A stretch of DNA of 64,000 nucleotides, taken from positions 1 to 64,000 of the forward strand of contig JBGSJZ010000142.1 in assembly GCA_041741455.1 (NCBI GenBank). The letters are read 5' to 3'. The translations under genes and the position numbers were made by a program. How positions within the stretch are numbered: the stretch's first letter is position 1; each line of letters opens with the position of its first letter. Below, one piece after another: positions 38,548-47,438 of this stretch. Source of the DNA: CALESS01 sp041741455. Lineage in GTDB: Bacteria > Chloroflexota > Anaerolineae > Anaerolineales > Anaerolineaceae. The notes beneath the pieces were generated by a model. It did not search any database and was not told the DNA's origin. It saw only the letters and a list, made by a program, of their open reading frames with translations.

Positions 38548-40148
38548 AACCTTCGGAAAAAGATTTGATCAAGGAAATCTTGGGTGAGATTCCACTTTCC
38601 GCGGAACTTTACTGGGTACTGCGGCGACCGGTGCAAGGACTAAAAACTCGCTATAGATTGGATGAATTGGAGAAACGCTTGCCTTCTATGGTGGAGCAAG
38701 CAGCAGCGGTCGCTCCAGCCAAACCAACCAGGCGCAAGGTAGTGATTTTCAGCATGTTGCATCATTGGGTGATGCACACCACCTTGTTGGGAGTCGCATT
38801 GGCCGGTTTGGGCTATGACACGCATCAAGCTTATCTGCCGCATGGTGAATGGGATAAAACCATCAATCGCTTTGACTTGCGCCGCCAGGATCTATACACC
38901 CGCCAGGTCTTGGAATCCACGGAACGGGTCATGAAAAATGATTCCTTGTTACAAATAAAACCAACTGCGTTGCCTTTACCAGTGGAAGTGATTGCAGCGG
39001 TTCAACAGGTCACCGACTTTGACACTCAATACACATTGCAGGTGGAGGAAACGGATCCCAAGGAGGATATCTACAGAATTCGCTACCAGCGTAATCTGGC
39101 TGTTGCCCGCCTGATCCTGCCTTACTTGCAAACCACTCGACCAGATACGGTCATTATCCCCAATGGCACAATTCTGGAATTCGGTGTTGTGTATCAGATC
39201 GCGCGATATTTAAAGATTGATGTGGTCACCTACGAATTTGACGAGCAGCGTGATCGTATCTGGCTGGCGCAGAACGCTGAAACCATGCGCCAAGATACAG
39301 ATGAATTGTGGCAAGCCCGCAAAGATATGCCCTTTACTGAGGAACAGTTTGGCCGCATCAAAGCCCAATACGAGGCCCGCCAGCACGGTGTGAAATGGGA
39401 GAATTTTGAGCGACTATGGCAGGGGGCGCCCTCGCAAGGGGGTGAAAAGATCCGGGCGCAGATTGGTTTGGATAATCGTCCTCTGGTGCTTCTGGCAACC
39501 AATGTTCTGGGCGACTCCGTGACCCTGGGTCGGCAGGTCTTCAGCAAATCCATGAGTGAGTGGATTCAACAAACTGTGTTGTATTTCGCCGGGCGTCCGG
39601 ATGTCCAGTTGGTGGTACGCGTCCATCCCGGTGAGCAGTTAACCTACGGTCCATCGATGGTGGATGTCATTCATCAAGTACTTCCGGAAATGCCGGAGAA
39701 CATTCATGTCATCGGCCCACGTGAGAAGGTTAATTCATACGATATCGTGGAGATTGCTGCCATGGGGTTAGCTTACACCACTACGATTGGCATGGAAATG
39801 GCGATGAACGGTCTGCCGGTGATTGTGGCCGGACAGGTGCATTATCGTAAGCGGGGCTTCACCTATGATCCGGCCACCTGGGGCGAGTATTATTTGATGC
39901 TGGGAAATATTTTGCTAAACCCGGCCGGGCATCGTTTGAACCGCGAACAGGTAGAACGCGCCTGGATGTATGCCTATCGCTTTTTCTTTGAGTTTCCCCG
40001 CCCATACCCGTGGCACTTGGATCGCCTGTGGTCGGATTATGACCGCTTGCCGATGAGTGTAGTGCTCAGCCCTGAGGGGCGCGCCCGCTATGAGTCAACC
40101 TTCCGTAATCTGGCGGGTGAGCCGCTGGACTGGGCGACGATTGAATAG
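38544..40148 (+). CDS. KpsS/KpsC-like capsule biosynthesis glycosyltransferase (copy 2)
   Basis: A 534-residue soluble protein very similar to the one at 21263: shared 'IPLSAELYWVLRRP' start, 'VVIFSMLHHWVMHTTLLGVALAGL', 'TVIIPNGTILEFGVVYQIAR', 'VVRVHPGEQLTYG' and 'AYTTTIGMEMAMNGLPVIVAG'. The last two belong to the capsule-synthesis GT-B type. Overlaps Wzt by 4 bases. It is adjacent to the exporter, so it may act at the initiating or finishing step of the exported glycan. Confidence 0.75.
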   Translation: MKPSEKDLIKEILGEIPLSAELYWVLRRPVQGLKTRYRLDELEKRLPSMVEQAAAVAPAKPTRRKVVIFSMLHHWVMHTTLLGVALAGLGYDTHQAYLPHGEWDKTINRFDLRRQDLYTRQVLESTERVMKNDSLLQIKPTALPLPVEVIAAVQQVTDFDTQYTLQVEETDPKEDIYRIRYQRNLAVARLILPYLQTTRPDTVIIPNGTILEFGVVYQIARYLKIDVVTYEFDEQRDRIWLAQNAETMRQDTDELWQARKDMPFTEEQFGRIKAQYEARQHGVKWENFERLWQGAPSQGGEKIRAQIGLDNRPLVLLATNVLGDSVTLGRQVFSKSMSEWIQQTVLYFAGRPDVQLVVRVHPGEQLTYGPSMVDVIHQVLPEMPENIHVIGPREKVNSYDIVEIAAMGLAYTTTIGMEMAMNGLPVIVAGQVHYRKRGFTYDPATWGEYYLMLGNILLNPAGHRLNREQVERAWMYAYRFFFEFPRPYPWHLDRLWSDYDRLPMSVVLSPEGRARYESTFRNLAGEPLDWATIE

Positions 40149-40160
40149 AGAGGAAAAGTT

Positions 40161-41039
40161 TTGAAACAAAAAGATTCCAAGCGCGCCGTGCAGCAATTCT
40201 ATGATGAGATCGGTTGGCAGGTTGTGGATGGCGAACACTACCAGAATGCCCGCTACGAAGATTTGCGCCTGGTCTCGCGTGAATATATTCACCGCTGTCA
40301 CCTGCGATCCGGCCGGTCTTTGAAGCCAAATGGTCGCTATTTACTGGATGCCGGTTCCGGTCCGGTGCAATATCTGGAATACCTGACTTATTCAGACAAT
40401 TACGAGAAGCGCGTCTGCCTGGATATCTCCTTCGTTGCTTTGCAAGAGGCCCACAAGCGATTGGGAGAAAAAGGCTTGTACGTGGTAGCGGATGTGACCC
40501 ATTTGCCCTTTGCTCCGGACATCTTTGACGGTCTGATCTCGCTGCATACCCTGCACCATATTTCTATGGATGACCAACTGCAGGCGTATGACGAATTTTT
40601 CCGAGTGTTAGCGCCTGCCAGCGCGGCTGTGGTGGTCAATGGCTGGCAGGTGGCGCCGTTGATGATCCTCTGGGCGCCGGTGGTTCATTTCGCCGAGTGG
40701 GTGGCTGGTTTTCTCAAACGCTTCCAGCGTCAGGAAATTGAATTGAAACCTAGAAACACAACAAAAAATATTGCAAAAGATGATAAAAATGAAGAGCAAC
40801 CCACTGGCACTTTTATCCGCAAGATTGATGCGACCTGGCTGAGAGAAAAACTGGGGGGGCGTATGAACCTGGAAATTCGGGTCTGGCGGTCGGTCAGTGT
40901 ACGTTGGATGCGCGCTTTGATCCATCCCTGGTTAGCCGGTAAGCTTTGGTTGAGATTGCTTTATTGGTTGGAAGAACGCAATCCACATTATTATGGTGAA
41001 CAGGGGCAGTATCCCCTGATTGTTCTTCACAAGGATTAA
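40161..41039 (+). CDS. SAM-dependent class I methyltransferase
   Basis: A 292-residue protein starting with TTG (AGAGGAAAAG upstream). The Rossmann methyltransferase core has motif I 'LLDAGSGPVQYLEYL', an acidic end of strand 2 ('VCLDISFVALQEA'), 'VVADVTHLPFAPDIFDG' and 'LHTLHHI'. The C-terminal third is basic and Trp-rich. Expected to methylate a glycan or its precursor; terminal methylation often stops chain growth in Wzt-C systems, an idea only. Confidence 0.85.
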   Translation: MKQKDSKRAVQQFYDEIGWQVVDGEHYQNARYEDLRLVSREYIHRCHLRSGRSLKPNGRYLLDAGSGPVQYLEYLTYSDNYEKRVCLDISFVALQEAHKRLGEKGLYVVADVTHLPFAPDIFDGLISLHTLHHISMDDQLQAYDEFFRVLAPASAAVVVNGWQVAPLMILWAPVVHFAEWVAGFLKRFQRQEIELKPRNTTKNIAKDDKNEEQPTGTFIRKIDATWLREKLGGRMNLEIRVWRSVSVRWMRALIHPWLAGKLWLRLLYWLEERNPHYYGEQGQYPLIVLHKD

Positions 41040-41043
41040 CAGG

Positions 41044-41967
41044 ATGACACGCATACTGGTAACCGGGGCAAGCGGGCTGCTGGGGTTGAACCTGGCCTTG
41101 CAAGCAAGCCGCCAGCATGAGGTGGTTGGTGTTGTCAACCGCAATCGGCTGGTGAATGCCCCATTTGAACAGATGAGCGCGGATCTCGGTTCGCCAGAGG
41201 AAGTGCAGCGGGTTTTGGCCTTTGCCCGCCCGGATTGGATTGTCCATTGTGCGGCCATGGCCAACCTTGAGGATTGCGAAAAAACTCCGACCCGGGCAGC
41301 TCGCGTCAATACCTGGCTGCCGGGTTATATTGCCGAGCAGGCCGGTTGGCTGGGGGCACGGTTTCTCCACATCTCCACCGACGCAGTCTTCGACGGCGAA
41401 ACCGGCAATTACCGGGAGAAAGACACCCCGAATCCACTCAGCACTTATGCGCTCACCAAGTTGGAAGGTGAGCAGGCAGTCTTGACTGCCAATCCGCAAG
41501 CGCTAGTGGCGCGGGTCAACTTTTATGGCTGGAGTCTGCGTGGACAGCGCAGCCTGGCGGAGTTTTTCTACAATTCCCTTTCAGCCGGTCAAGGAGTGCG
41601 CGGATTTACCGATATCTTCTTCTGCCCGCTGCTGGTGAATGACCTGGTGGATTTATTGTTGGAGATGCAGGGACAGGGCTTGAGCGGGTTATTTCATACC
41701 GTCAGTTCGGAAAGCATCAGCAAGTATGCCTTTGGAGTTGCAATTGCTAATCGCTTTGGTCTGGATGCCAACCTGATTACCCCCACTTCATGGATGGAGG
41801 GCGGTCTGTTGGCACGCCGCTCGCCGAATTTGACCCTAAACTCAGAAAAACTGTCTACCTTCCTCGGTCGTCCCCTGCCGGGGATTCAACCCGGGATTGA
41901 GCGTTTTTACCAGTTACAGCAAGCTGGTTACCCCCAACAGATTCAACAACTGGGAGGAGTGGCATGA
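41044..41967 (+). CDS. RmlD-like NAD(P)-dependent sugar nucleotide reductase
   Basis: A 307-residue SDR; the ATG at 41044 is preceded by AACAGG, and the frame extending to 41020 lies in the upstream gene. It has 'VTGASGLLGLNLAL', 'WIVHCAAMANLEDCE', 'ISTDAVFDGETGNYREKD' and Tyr-x-x-x-Lys in 'STYALTKLEGE', characteristic of dTDP-4-dehydrorhamnose reductase (RmlD) relatives. No RmlA/B/C genes are nearby, so its substrate may be another keto-sugar nucleotide. Overlaps the next gene by 4 bases. Confidence 0.85.
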   Translation: MTRILVTGASGLLGLNLALQASRQHEVVGVVNRNRLVNAPFEQMSADLGSPEEVQRVLAFARPDWIVHCAAMANLEDCEKTPTRAARVNTWLPGYIAEQAGWLGARFLHISTDAVFDGETGNYREKDTPNPLSTYALTKLEGEQAVLTANPQALVARVNFYGWSLRGQRSLAEFFYNSLSAGQGVRGFTDIFFCPLLVNDLVDLLLEMQGQGLSGLFHTVSSESISKYAFGVAIANRFGLDANLITPTSWMEGGLLARRSPNLTLNSEKLSTFLGRPLPGIQPGIERFYQLQQAGYPQQIQQLGGVA

Positions 41968-43103
41968 AATGGTGGCAGCGCATTCCGTACACCTGGCGAC
42001 TGGCCTTTGGCCTGTGGCTGGGTATGCGTTTGCTGCTCTGGGCGTTAAGCGCTTTCATGTATTACCGCGGCCTTCTTCCATCGTCTCCCTTTCCGCAGGC
42101 CCCGGTTGCTCTGGATCAAGGTTTGGCTGGCGCCCTGTTTGGTTCCTGGTTGCGCTGGGACGGCGGTTTTTACTATCTCATCCTAACCCAGGGCTACGCC
42201 GCCACCCCAAGCCTCAGTGCCTTCTTACCCCTTTACACTATATTAGCCAAACCATTATTTTTGATCGGGGGTAATCCATTAATTGCTTTACTTTTTATCA
42301 GTAACCTGGCATTCCTCCCAGCCATCGTCTTATTCTTGGAAGAAGTTAGAACCTTGCTCGGACCAGAAAAATTGTTGTCAGCCGGGACTATTTTGATGGT
42401 ATTCCCAGGTGCTTTTTTCTTTTTTGCTCCTTTTCCGCAATCATTGGCGTTTTTGTTGATAATGCTAACTTGGCGATTCACTCGTCAGCAAAAATGGTTT
42501 GGTGCAGCGATTGCAGGGTTATTATGTGGTCTTACGCATCCAACAGTAATTCCCCTGGTTATCCTATTATTTGGGTCTGTTGTCAGTTGGATGAAGAAAT
42601 CTATTGGAAGATTGCGATGGATTGTCCTTTCCGTACCAGCAATGCCGCTTGCAGGGTTTGCCCTTTTTTTAGCCTGGAGAGAAAGACAAGGGTTCCTGCC
42701 ATATATCGAATATCAAAGCCAGGTTTGGGGTATGTCTGTTTTTAATCCGTGGGCTGGGATAAAACAGTTATTTCAGTCAATGATGGATGGCAATTTAATA
42801 TCAGATATAAAATTCTTCCTGCTGATTGTCGGTATATTTAGCCTGATCTGGCTATTTAAAAACCGCTACTTTATCCTTGGATTTTACCAGGCAAGCCTGA
42901 TCGGTTTCTTAATCTCGTTCACGATGCCAATACATCCATTCGGAAGTTTTATTCGGTATAACCTGATTAGTTTTCCAACTTTCTTCGCCCTGGCTGCTTT
43001 ATTAAGTAAAAATCGTTGGCTTTATGCTATTTCTTCGTTGGGTATGGGTATAGTAAATATTTTTCTGAGTATTCTTTATCTCTCCTGGTATTTTGTAGCA
43101 TAG
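41964..43103 (+). CDS. PIG-V/GPI18-like membrane mannosyltransferase (tandem copy 1)
   Basis: A 379-residue protein with about 9-10 hydrophobic helices. Motifs resemble the PIG-V (GPI mannosyltransferase 2) GT-C family: an early loop 'LRWDGGFYYLILTQGY', then 'LSAFLPLYTILAKPL' and 'FPGAFFFFAPFPQSLAFL'. The Trp-Asp in the first loop is the likely catalytic region. It should use a polyprenyl-phosphate sugar at the outer face. Followed by a clear paralog at 43136. The 3' half is AT-rich. Confidence 0.78.
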   Translation: MKWWQRIPYTWRLAFGLWLGMRLLLWALSAFMYYRGLLPSSPFPQAPVALDQGLAGALFGSWLRWDGGFYYLILTQGYAATPSLSAFLPLYTILAKPLFLIGGNPLIALLFISNLAFLPAIVLFLEEVRTLLGPEKLLSAGTILMVFPGAFFFFAPFPQSLAFLLIMLTWRFTRQQKWFGAAIAGLLCGLTHPTVIPLVILLFGSVVSWMKKSIGRLRWIVLSVPAMPLAGFALFLAWRERQGFLPYIEYQSQVWGMSVFNPWAGIKQLFQSMMDGNLISDIKFFLLIVGIFSLIWLFKNRYFILGFYQASLIGFLISFTMPIHPFGSFIRYNLISFPTFFALAALLSKNRWLYAISSLGMGIVNIFLSILYLSWYFVA

Positions 43104-43135
43104 GTGGATACTTGAAAACTGACCTTGTCCTACCG

Positions 43136-44290
43136 ATGAATAGATTAAGGATGTGGTGGTTGCGCATCCCTTACGTCTGGAGGATGGCTTTCATCCTCTG
43201 GCTTGGGATGCGTTTGCTGCTTTGGATTTTGGGTATGCTCCTCTTTGTTAGTGGCGTTTTAAAAACCGGCTCGCCGCTTACGTATGGCGTTGAAACCCTG
43301 ACTGAAGGCTGGACTGGTGCTCTGTTCGGAGTTTGGACGCACTGGGATGGAATTTATTACGATGCAATCGTCTCGCAGGGATATCACGCCCTTCCGCAAT
43401 TGAGCGCATTCTTTCCGCTTTACCCTCTGCTGGCCAAACCTCTTTATTGGTTGGGGTTGCATCCAGCCATCGCACTGACAATCATAAGTAACCTGGCCTT
43501 GTTACCAGCCCTTTGGCTCTATCTAGAAGAGGCAGAACACTTGCTTGGGAAAGATCATCTACTGGCGGCTGGTCTTGCTTTACTTTTCTTTCCTACCTCA
43601 TTTTATTTTTATGCACCGTACCCACATTCGCTAGCTTTGCTGATGGTTATTAGCGCCTGGAAGTTGGCGCAGAAACGAAAATGGCTTGCCTGTGCTACGG
43701 TAGGATTGCTGCTGGGATTAACCCATTCATCGGTTATTCCTCTGGTGGTGGTACTAACGGTACTGGTGATTCGTGATTTGCGTCAGTCACCCTCAAAATT
43801 AAGTTGGGCGAGGTTTGCTGTGCCAGCCATGCCCCTGGCCGGGGTGGCATTATTCCTGGCCTGGCGAATCTCCCAGGGGTTCCCACCATTTGGAGAGGTG
43901 CAATACCAGTTTTGGCAAACAGAGTTCTTAGGTCCTGTTAAAGTCGTGTCGCAATTTATCCAACAGATGTTCAACGGCAGGCAACTTGCTTATTTTGCAC
44001 TACCGATTTTGATCGTCAGCCTTCTGGCTACCTTTTGGGCATTCCATCGGAAATTCTATCTTCAAGCGGTTTATCTTTCTGCTCTGATTTTGTTTCTGGC
44101 CTCTGTTACCATGCCGAATGTGCCTCTGGGCAGTTTTAACCGCCTGATCCTGATTGGTTTCCCGATTTTTCTGGCCTTGGCATCCTGGATGAAACAGAGC
44201 CGTTGGGCCTACCGGTCGATTTTAGCGCTTTCGGGCGTACTTTATTTCATCATGTGCTTTGCGTACCTATCCTGGTTGTGGGTTGCATGA
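43136..44290 (+). CDS. PIG-V/GPI18-like membrane mannosyltransferase (tandem copy 2)
   Basis: A 384-residue protein. Start uncertain: ATG 43136, TTG 43112 (with AGGTGG) or ATG 43151, which aligns with the paralog's start. Motifs: 'THWDGIYYDAIVSQGYHALP', 'LSAFFPLYPLLAKPLYWLG' and 'FFPTSFYFYAPYPHSLALL', a better match to PIG-V proteins than copy 1. About ten hydrophobic helices. The two copies likely add successive sugars or use different acceptors. Confidence 0.78.
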   Translation: MNRLRMWWLRIPYVWRMAFILWLGMRLLLWILGMLLFVSGVLKTGSPLTYGVETLTEGWTGALFGVWTHWDGIYYDAIVSQGYHALPQLSAFFPLYPLLAKPLYWLGLHPAIALTIISNLALLPALWLYLEEAEHLLGKDHLLAAGLALLFFPTSFYFYAPYPHSLALLMVISAWKLAQKRKWLACATVGLLLGLTHSSVIPLVVVLTVLVIRDLRQSPSKLSWARFAVPAMPLAGVALFLAWRISQGFPPFGEVQYQFWQTEFLGPVKVVSQFIQQMFNGRQLAYFALPILIVSLLATFWAFHRKFYLQAVYLSALILFLASVTMPNVPLGSFNRLILIGFPIFLALASWMKQSRWAYRSILALSGVLYFIMCFAYLSWLWVA

Positions 44291-44346
44291 ACTATTTATC
44301 TAAACTTATTGCTTTCTCTGTGATGAATTAAAAAAAGGAGAATCAA

Positions 44347-45414
44347 ATGGAAATTCAAATTGGCAAACATACCATTGGTGAAAATCACCCGGTCTATTTC
44401 ATCGCGGATATTTCCGCCAACCATGATGGCGACCTGGACCGGGCAAAACATCTCATCCGCCTGGCGGCACAGGCCGGGGCAAATGCTGCTAAATTTCAGA
44501 ATTTCCGCGCCCCCAAGATCGTCTCGGATTATGGTTTCCGTTCCATGCAAGGCCAGGTGTCACACCAGGCGAAATGGAATAAATCGGTCAGCGAAGTCTA
44601 TGCCGGGGCATCCATTCCCTTCGAATGGACTCCAGTATTGAATGATGTCTGCGGTGAGGCCGGTATCGATTACTTCTCGGCCCCGTATGATTTTGACGCC
44701 ATTGATATGCTCGACCCATATGTACCGGCTTACAAAGTTGGCTCCGGGGATATCGACTGGCTCGAATCGCTGGATCGTATGGCTCGCAAGAACAAACCCG
44801 TGTTGCTCGCCACTGGTGCTGCCACCCTTGGTGATGTGCAGCGGGCAGTCAACACGATCCTGGCGATCAACTCGCAGTTGGTGCTGATGCAATGCAATAC
44901 CAACTACACCGGTAGCCTGGAGAACTTCAAATACATCAACCTGAGGGTGCTGAAAACTTACCGTAGCATATACCCGGACTTGATCCTTGGACTTTCCGAC
45001 CACACACCCGGGCATGCCACGGTGCTGGGGGCGGTGGCGTTGGGAGGACGGGTCATCGAAAAACATTTCACGGATGACCGCACCCGGATCGGACCGGACC
45101 ATCCCTTCTCGATGGATCCGCAGGATTGGGTTGAGATGGTTGTTGCCACCCGCCAATTAGAAAATGCACTTGGCTCGGGCGAAAAATTTATTGCTGGCAA
45201 TGAAATGGAAACCTCGATCATTCAACGCCGCTGTTTGCGCGCTGCCCAGGAGATTAAAGCTGGTGAGACCCTGACCCGTGAAATGATTGACGTATTGCGG
45301 CCTGCCACCCCCGGAGCCATCAAGCCGCCCGAGGTGGATTCCGTGATTGGCCTACGGGTTTTGGTGGATATTCCAGCAGGTAAAGAACTGCGTTGGACGA
45401 TGTTGGGAGAATAG
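44347..45414 (+). CDS. neuB: N-acetylneuraminate/pseudaminate synthase family, NeuB-type with SAF domain (1)
   Basis: A 355-residue enzyme with AAAAAGGAG before the ATG. TIM-barrel NeuB domain (about 10-260): 'FIADISANHDGDLDRAKHLI', 'AAKFQNFRAPKIV', 'KVGSGDIDWLESL', 'GLSDHTPGHATVLGAVALGG' and the canonical 'VIEKHFTDDRTRIGPDHPFS' that binds metal and substrate. A C-terminal SAF/antifreeze-like domain (about 290-355) ends the chain. It condenses phosphoenolpyruvate with an N-acyl hexosamine to a nonulosonic acid. Closest in style to PseI. One of three NeuB paralogs in the window. Confidence 0.92.
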   Translation: MEIQIGKHTIGENHPVYFIADISANHDGDLDRAKHLIRLAAQAGANAAKFQNFRAPKIVSDYGFRSMQGQVSHQAKWNKSVSEVYAGASIPFEWTPVLNDVCGEAGIDYFSAPYDFDAIDMLDPYVPAYKVGSGDIDWLESLDRMARKNKPVLLATGAATLGDVQRAVNTILAINSQLVLMQCNTNYTGSLENFKYINLRVLKTYRSIYPDLILGLSDHTPGHATVLGAVALGGRVIEKHFTDDRTRIGPDHPFSMDPQDWVEMVVATRQLENALGSGEKFIAGNEMETSIIQRRCLRAAQEIKAGETLTREMIDVLRPATPGAIKPPEVDSVIGLRVLVDIPAGKELRWTMLGE

Positions 45415-46517
45415 TGCGTATCTTGTATTTCTCGCGGGATTACACCCCGCACGATCACCGGTTTTTAACAGCGCTGACAGAGAGCGAACACCAGGCGTTC
45501 TATTTGCGCCTGGAACGCAGTAGCCGGGAGTTGGAAAGCAGACCCATCCCCGCTGCTGTCGAACAGATACACTGGCATGGCGGGCACGGCTTGGCGCGCC
45601 TGCAAGATGCCCCGGCTCTCTGGTGGGATTTCAAGCGGATCATCCACCAAATAAAGCCGGATTTGATTCATGCCGGGCCGATCCAGACCTGTGCCCTGCT
45701 GACTGCCCTGAGTGGCTTCCAACCGTTGGTCAGTATGTCCTGGGGTTCGGATTTGATGCGGGATGCGGATCAATCCCCCCGCATGCGCTGGGCGACCCGC
45801 ACCGCCTTGAAGCATACCTGTCTGCTATTGGCGGATTGCCAGGTGGTGCAGCAAAAAGCAGAATCTTTTGGATTTCCGAAAGACAGAACGGTCCTTTTCC
45901 CCTGGGGTGTGGATCTTGAGTATTTCAAACCGACACCCTCCGCGGAATGGCGCACCCGCCGCGGCTGGCAGGATGCCTTTGTCCTGATCTCCGTGCGCTC
46001 CTGGGAGCCGCTCTACGGGGTCGATGTGCTGGCGCGAGCTTTTGTTCGAGCGGCACAGCAAATTCCGGAATTAAGGTTGATCCTGCTTGGAAACGGCTCA
46101 CAGGCACCTCTCATCCGCCAAATCCTGGAGCAAGGCGGGGTGAGTGAGCGGGTTTTCTTTGGCGGGCAGGTCGGGCAGGCAGAATTGCCCCCGTATTACA
46201 ACGCTGCTGATCTCTACATCAGCACCTCTCATTCGGATGGTTCATCTGTTTCGCTGATGGAAGCCCTGGCCTGTGGAAAACCAGTTCTGATCTCCGACAT
46301 CCCCGCCAACCGCGAGTGGGTGACCCCCGGTCAGCAAGGTTGGTGGTTTGCAGATGGCAGTGTTGACGAACTGATTGCCGGTATTCTGCGGGCGTATGAA
46401 ATGCGCTCCGACCTGGCACAGATGGGCACAACGGCCCGTCAGTTGGCGGAACTGCGAGCCGATTGGAAAAAGAACCGCCAGGTATTACTCAATGCCTATA
46501 AGCAGGCTAGGGATTAA
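45414..46517 (+). CDS. GT4-family glycosyltransferase
   Basis: A 367-residue GT-B enzyme. The GTG at 45414 overlaps the NeuB stop by one base and has GGGAG upstream. C-terminal donor-binding domain: 'SVRSWEPLYGVDVLARAF', 'LILLGNGSQAPLI', 'FFGGQV', and the Glu-rich 'LMEALACGKPVLISDI' with the E-x7-E pattern of retaining GT4 enzymes. Cytoplasmic; donor unknown. It is 4 bases from the next glycosyltransferase gene, so part of the operon. Confidence 0.9.
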   Translation: MRILYFSRDYTPHDHRFLTALTESEHQAFYLRLERSSRELESRPIPAAVEQIHWHGGHGLARLQDAPALWWDFKRIIHQIKPDLIHAGPIQTCALLTALSGFQPLVSMSWGSDLMRDADQSPRMRWATRTALKHTCLLLADCQVVQQKAESFGFPKDRTVLFPWGVDLEYFKPTPSAEWRTRRGWQDAFVLISVRSWEPLYGVDVLARAFVRAAQQIPELRLILLGNGSQAPLIRQILEQGGVSERVFFGGQVGQAELPPYYNAADLYISTSHSDGSSVSLMEALACGKPVLISDIPANREWVTPGQQGWWFADGSVDELIAGILRAYEMRSDLAQMGTTARQLAELRADWKKNRQVLLNAYKQARD

Positions 46518-46520
46518 CTC

Positions 46521-47429
46521 ATGCCCACCTTGACCATTTTTTCAGCGCCGAAACCGTTCACCAATCCACATATTGCCACCATCCAGCGCAATGCCATTCG
46601 TTCCTGGCTGGAGCTGGGTTCCGAGGTAGAGGTGATCCTGGTGGGGGAGGAGGATGGGCTAGCGGAAGTGGCTGCCGAGCTGGGTGTGAAGCACCTGCTA
46701 AATGTTCGCCGCAACGTTGAAGGTACCCCACTAGTCAGTTCGATTTTTGATCTGGCCCGGCAAAATAGCAACAGCCCGCTGCTGGCTTACGTCAATGCAG
46801 ATATTCTACTGCTGCCGGATTTCCTGCATTCCGCCAAACAGGTCGCACTGGCTGTAGGGGACTTCCTGGTCGTTGGTCAACGCTGGGACTTGGACGTTCA
46901 GGAACGTCTGGAATTCTCCGCTGGTTGGCAGGATCAGCTTCTGCGGGATATGAAGACCTGTGCCCGGCGGCATGTTGCCACGGGTAGTGACTATTTCATC
47001 TTCCCGCGAGCTTGCTTTGCAGATATGCCGGAGTTCGCCATCGGCCGCGCGGGCTGGGATAATTGGATGATATATGTCGCCCGCCGCCAGGGTTGGGCAT
47101 GCGTAGATGCCAGTAAAGCCATCCAGATCATCCACCAGGATCATGACTACAGTCACCTGCCGGGCAACCAGCCACATTACAAGCTGCCAGAGACATTTGA
47201 AAACATCCGCCTGGCGGGTGGGCGATTGACGATCTTCAACCTTCCAGATGCCAACCAACAACTAGTGGATGGAAAATTGTTGCCTGCCAGGTGCAGCGCT
47301 GCCCGTTTCTGGCGCGAAGTGGAAATCTTTCCGCTGCTCAAATTGAAATCCTACAAGTTGGGGCAGCTCTTCTATACTATCTTTCATCCGAAGAAAGCCT
47401 GGTATTATTTTCGCCAGGGTCAGCGTTAA
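46521..47429 (+). CDS. GT-A-like glycosyltransferase, family uncertain
   Basis: A 302-residue soluble protein. It opens 'LTIFSAPKPFTNPHIATIQR' and has a possible metal-binding 'YVNADILLLPDFL' (Asn-Ala-Asp in place of D-x-D), 'GSDYFIFPR' and 'GRAGWDNWMIYVARRQGW'. These fit a GT-A nucleotide-diphospho-sugar transferase that acts in the cytoplasm. It sits between two other glycosyltransferase genes. Family assignment is a motif-based inference. Confidence 0.65.
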   Translation: MPTLTIFSAPKPFTNPHIATIQRNAIRSWLELGSEVEVILVGEEDGLAEVAAELGVKHLLNVRRNVEGTPLVSSIFDLARQNSNSPLLAYVNADILLLPDFLHSAKQVALAVGDFLVVGQRWDLDVQERLEFSAGWQDQLLRDMKTCARRHVATGSDYFIFPRACFADMPEFAIGRAGWDNWMIYVARRQGWACVDASKAIQIIHQDHDYSHLPGNQPHYKLPETFENIRLAGGRLTIFNLPDANQQLVDGKLLPARCSAARFWREVEIFPLLKLKSYKLGQLFYTIFHPKKAWYYFRQGQR

Positions 47430-47438
47430 GGAGGTCTT

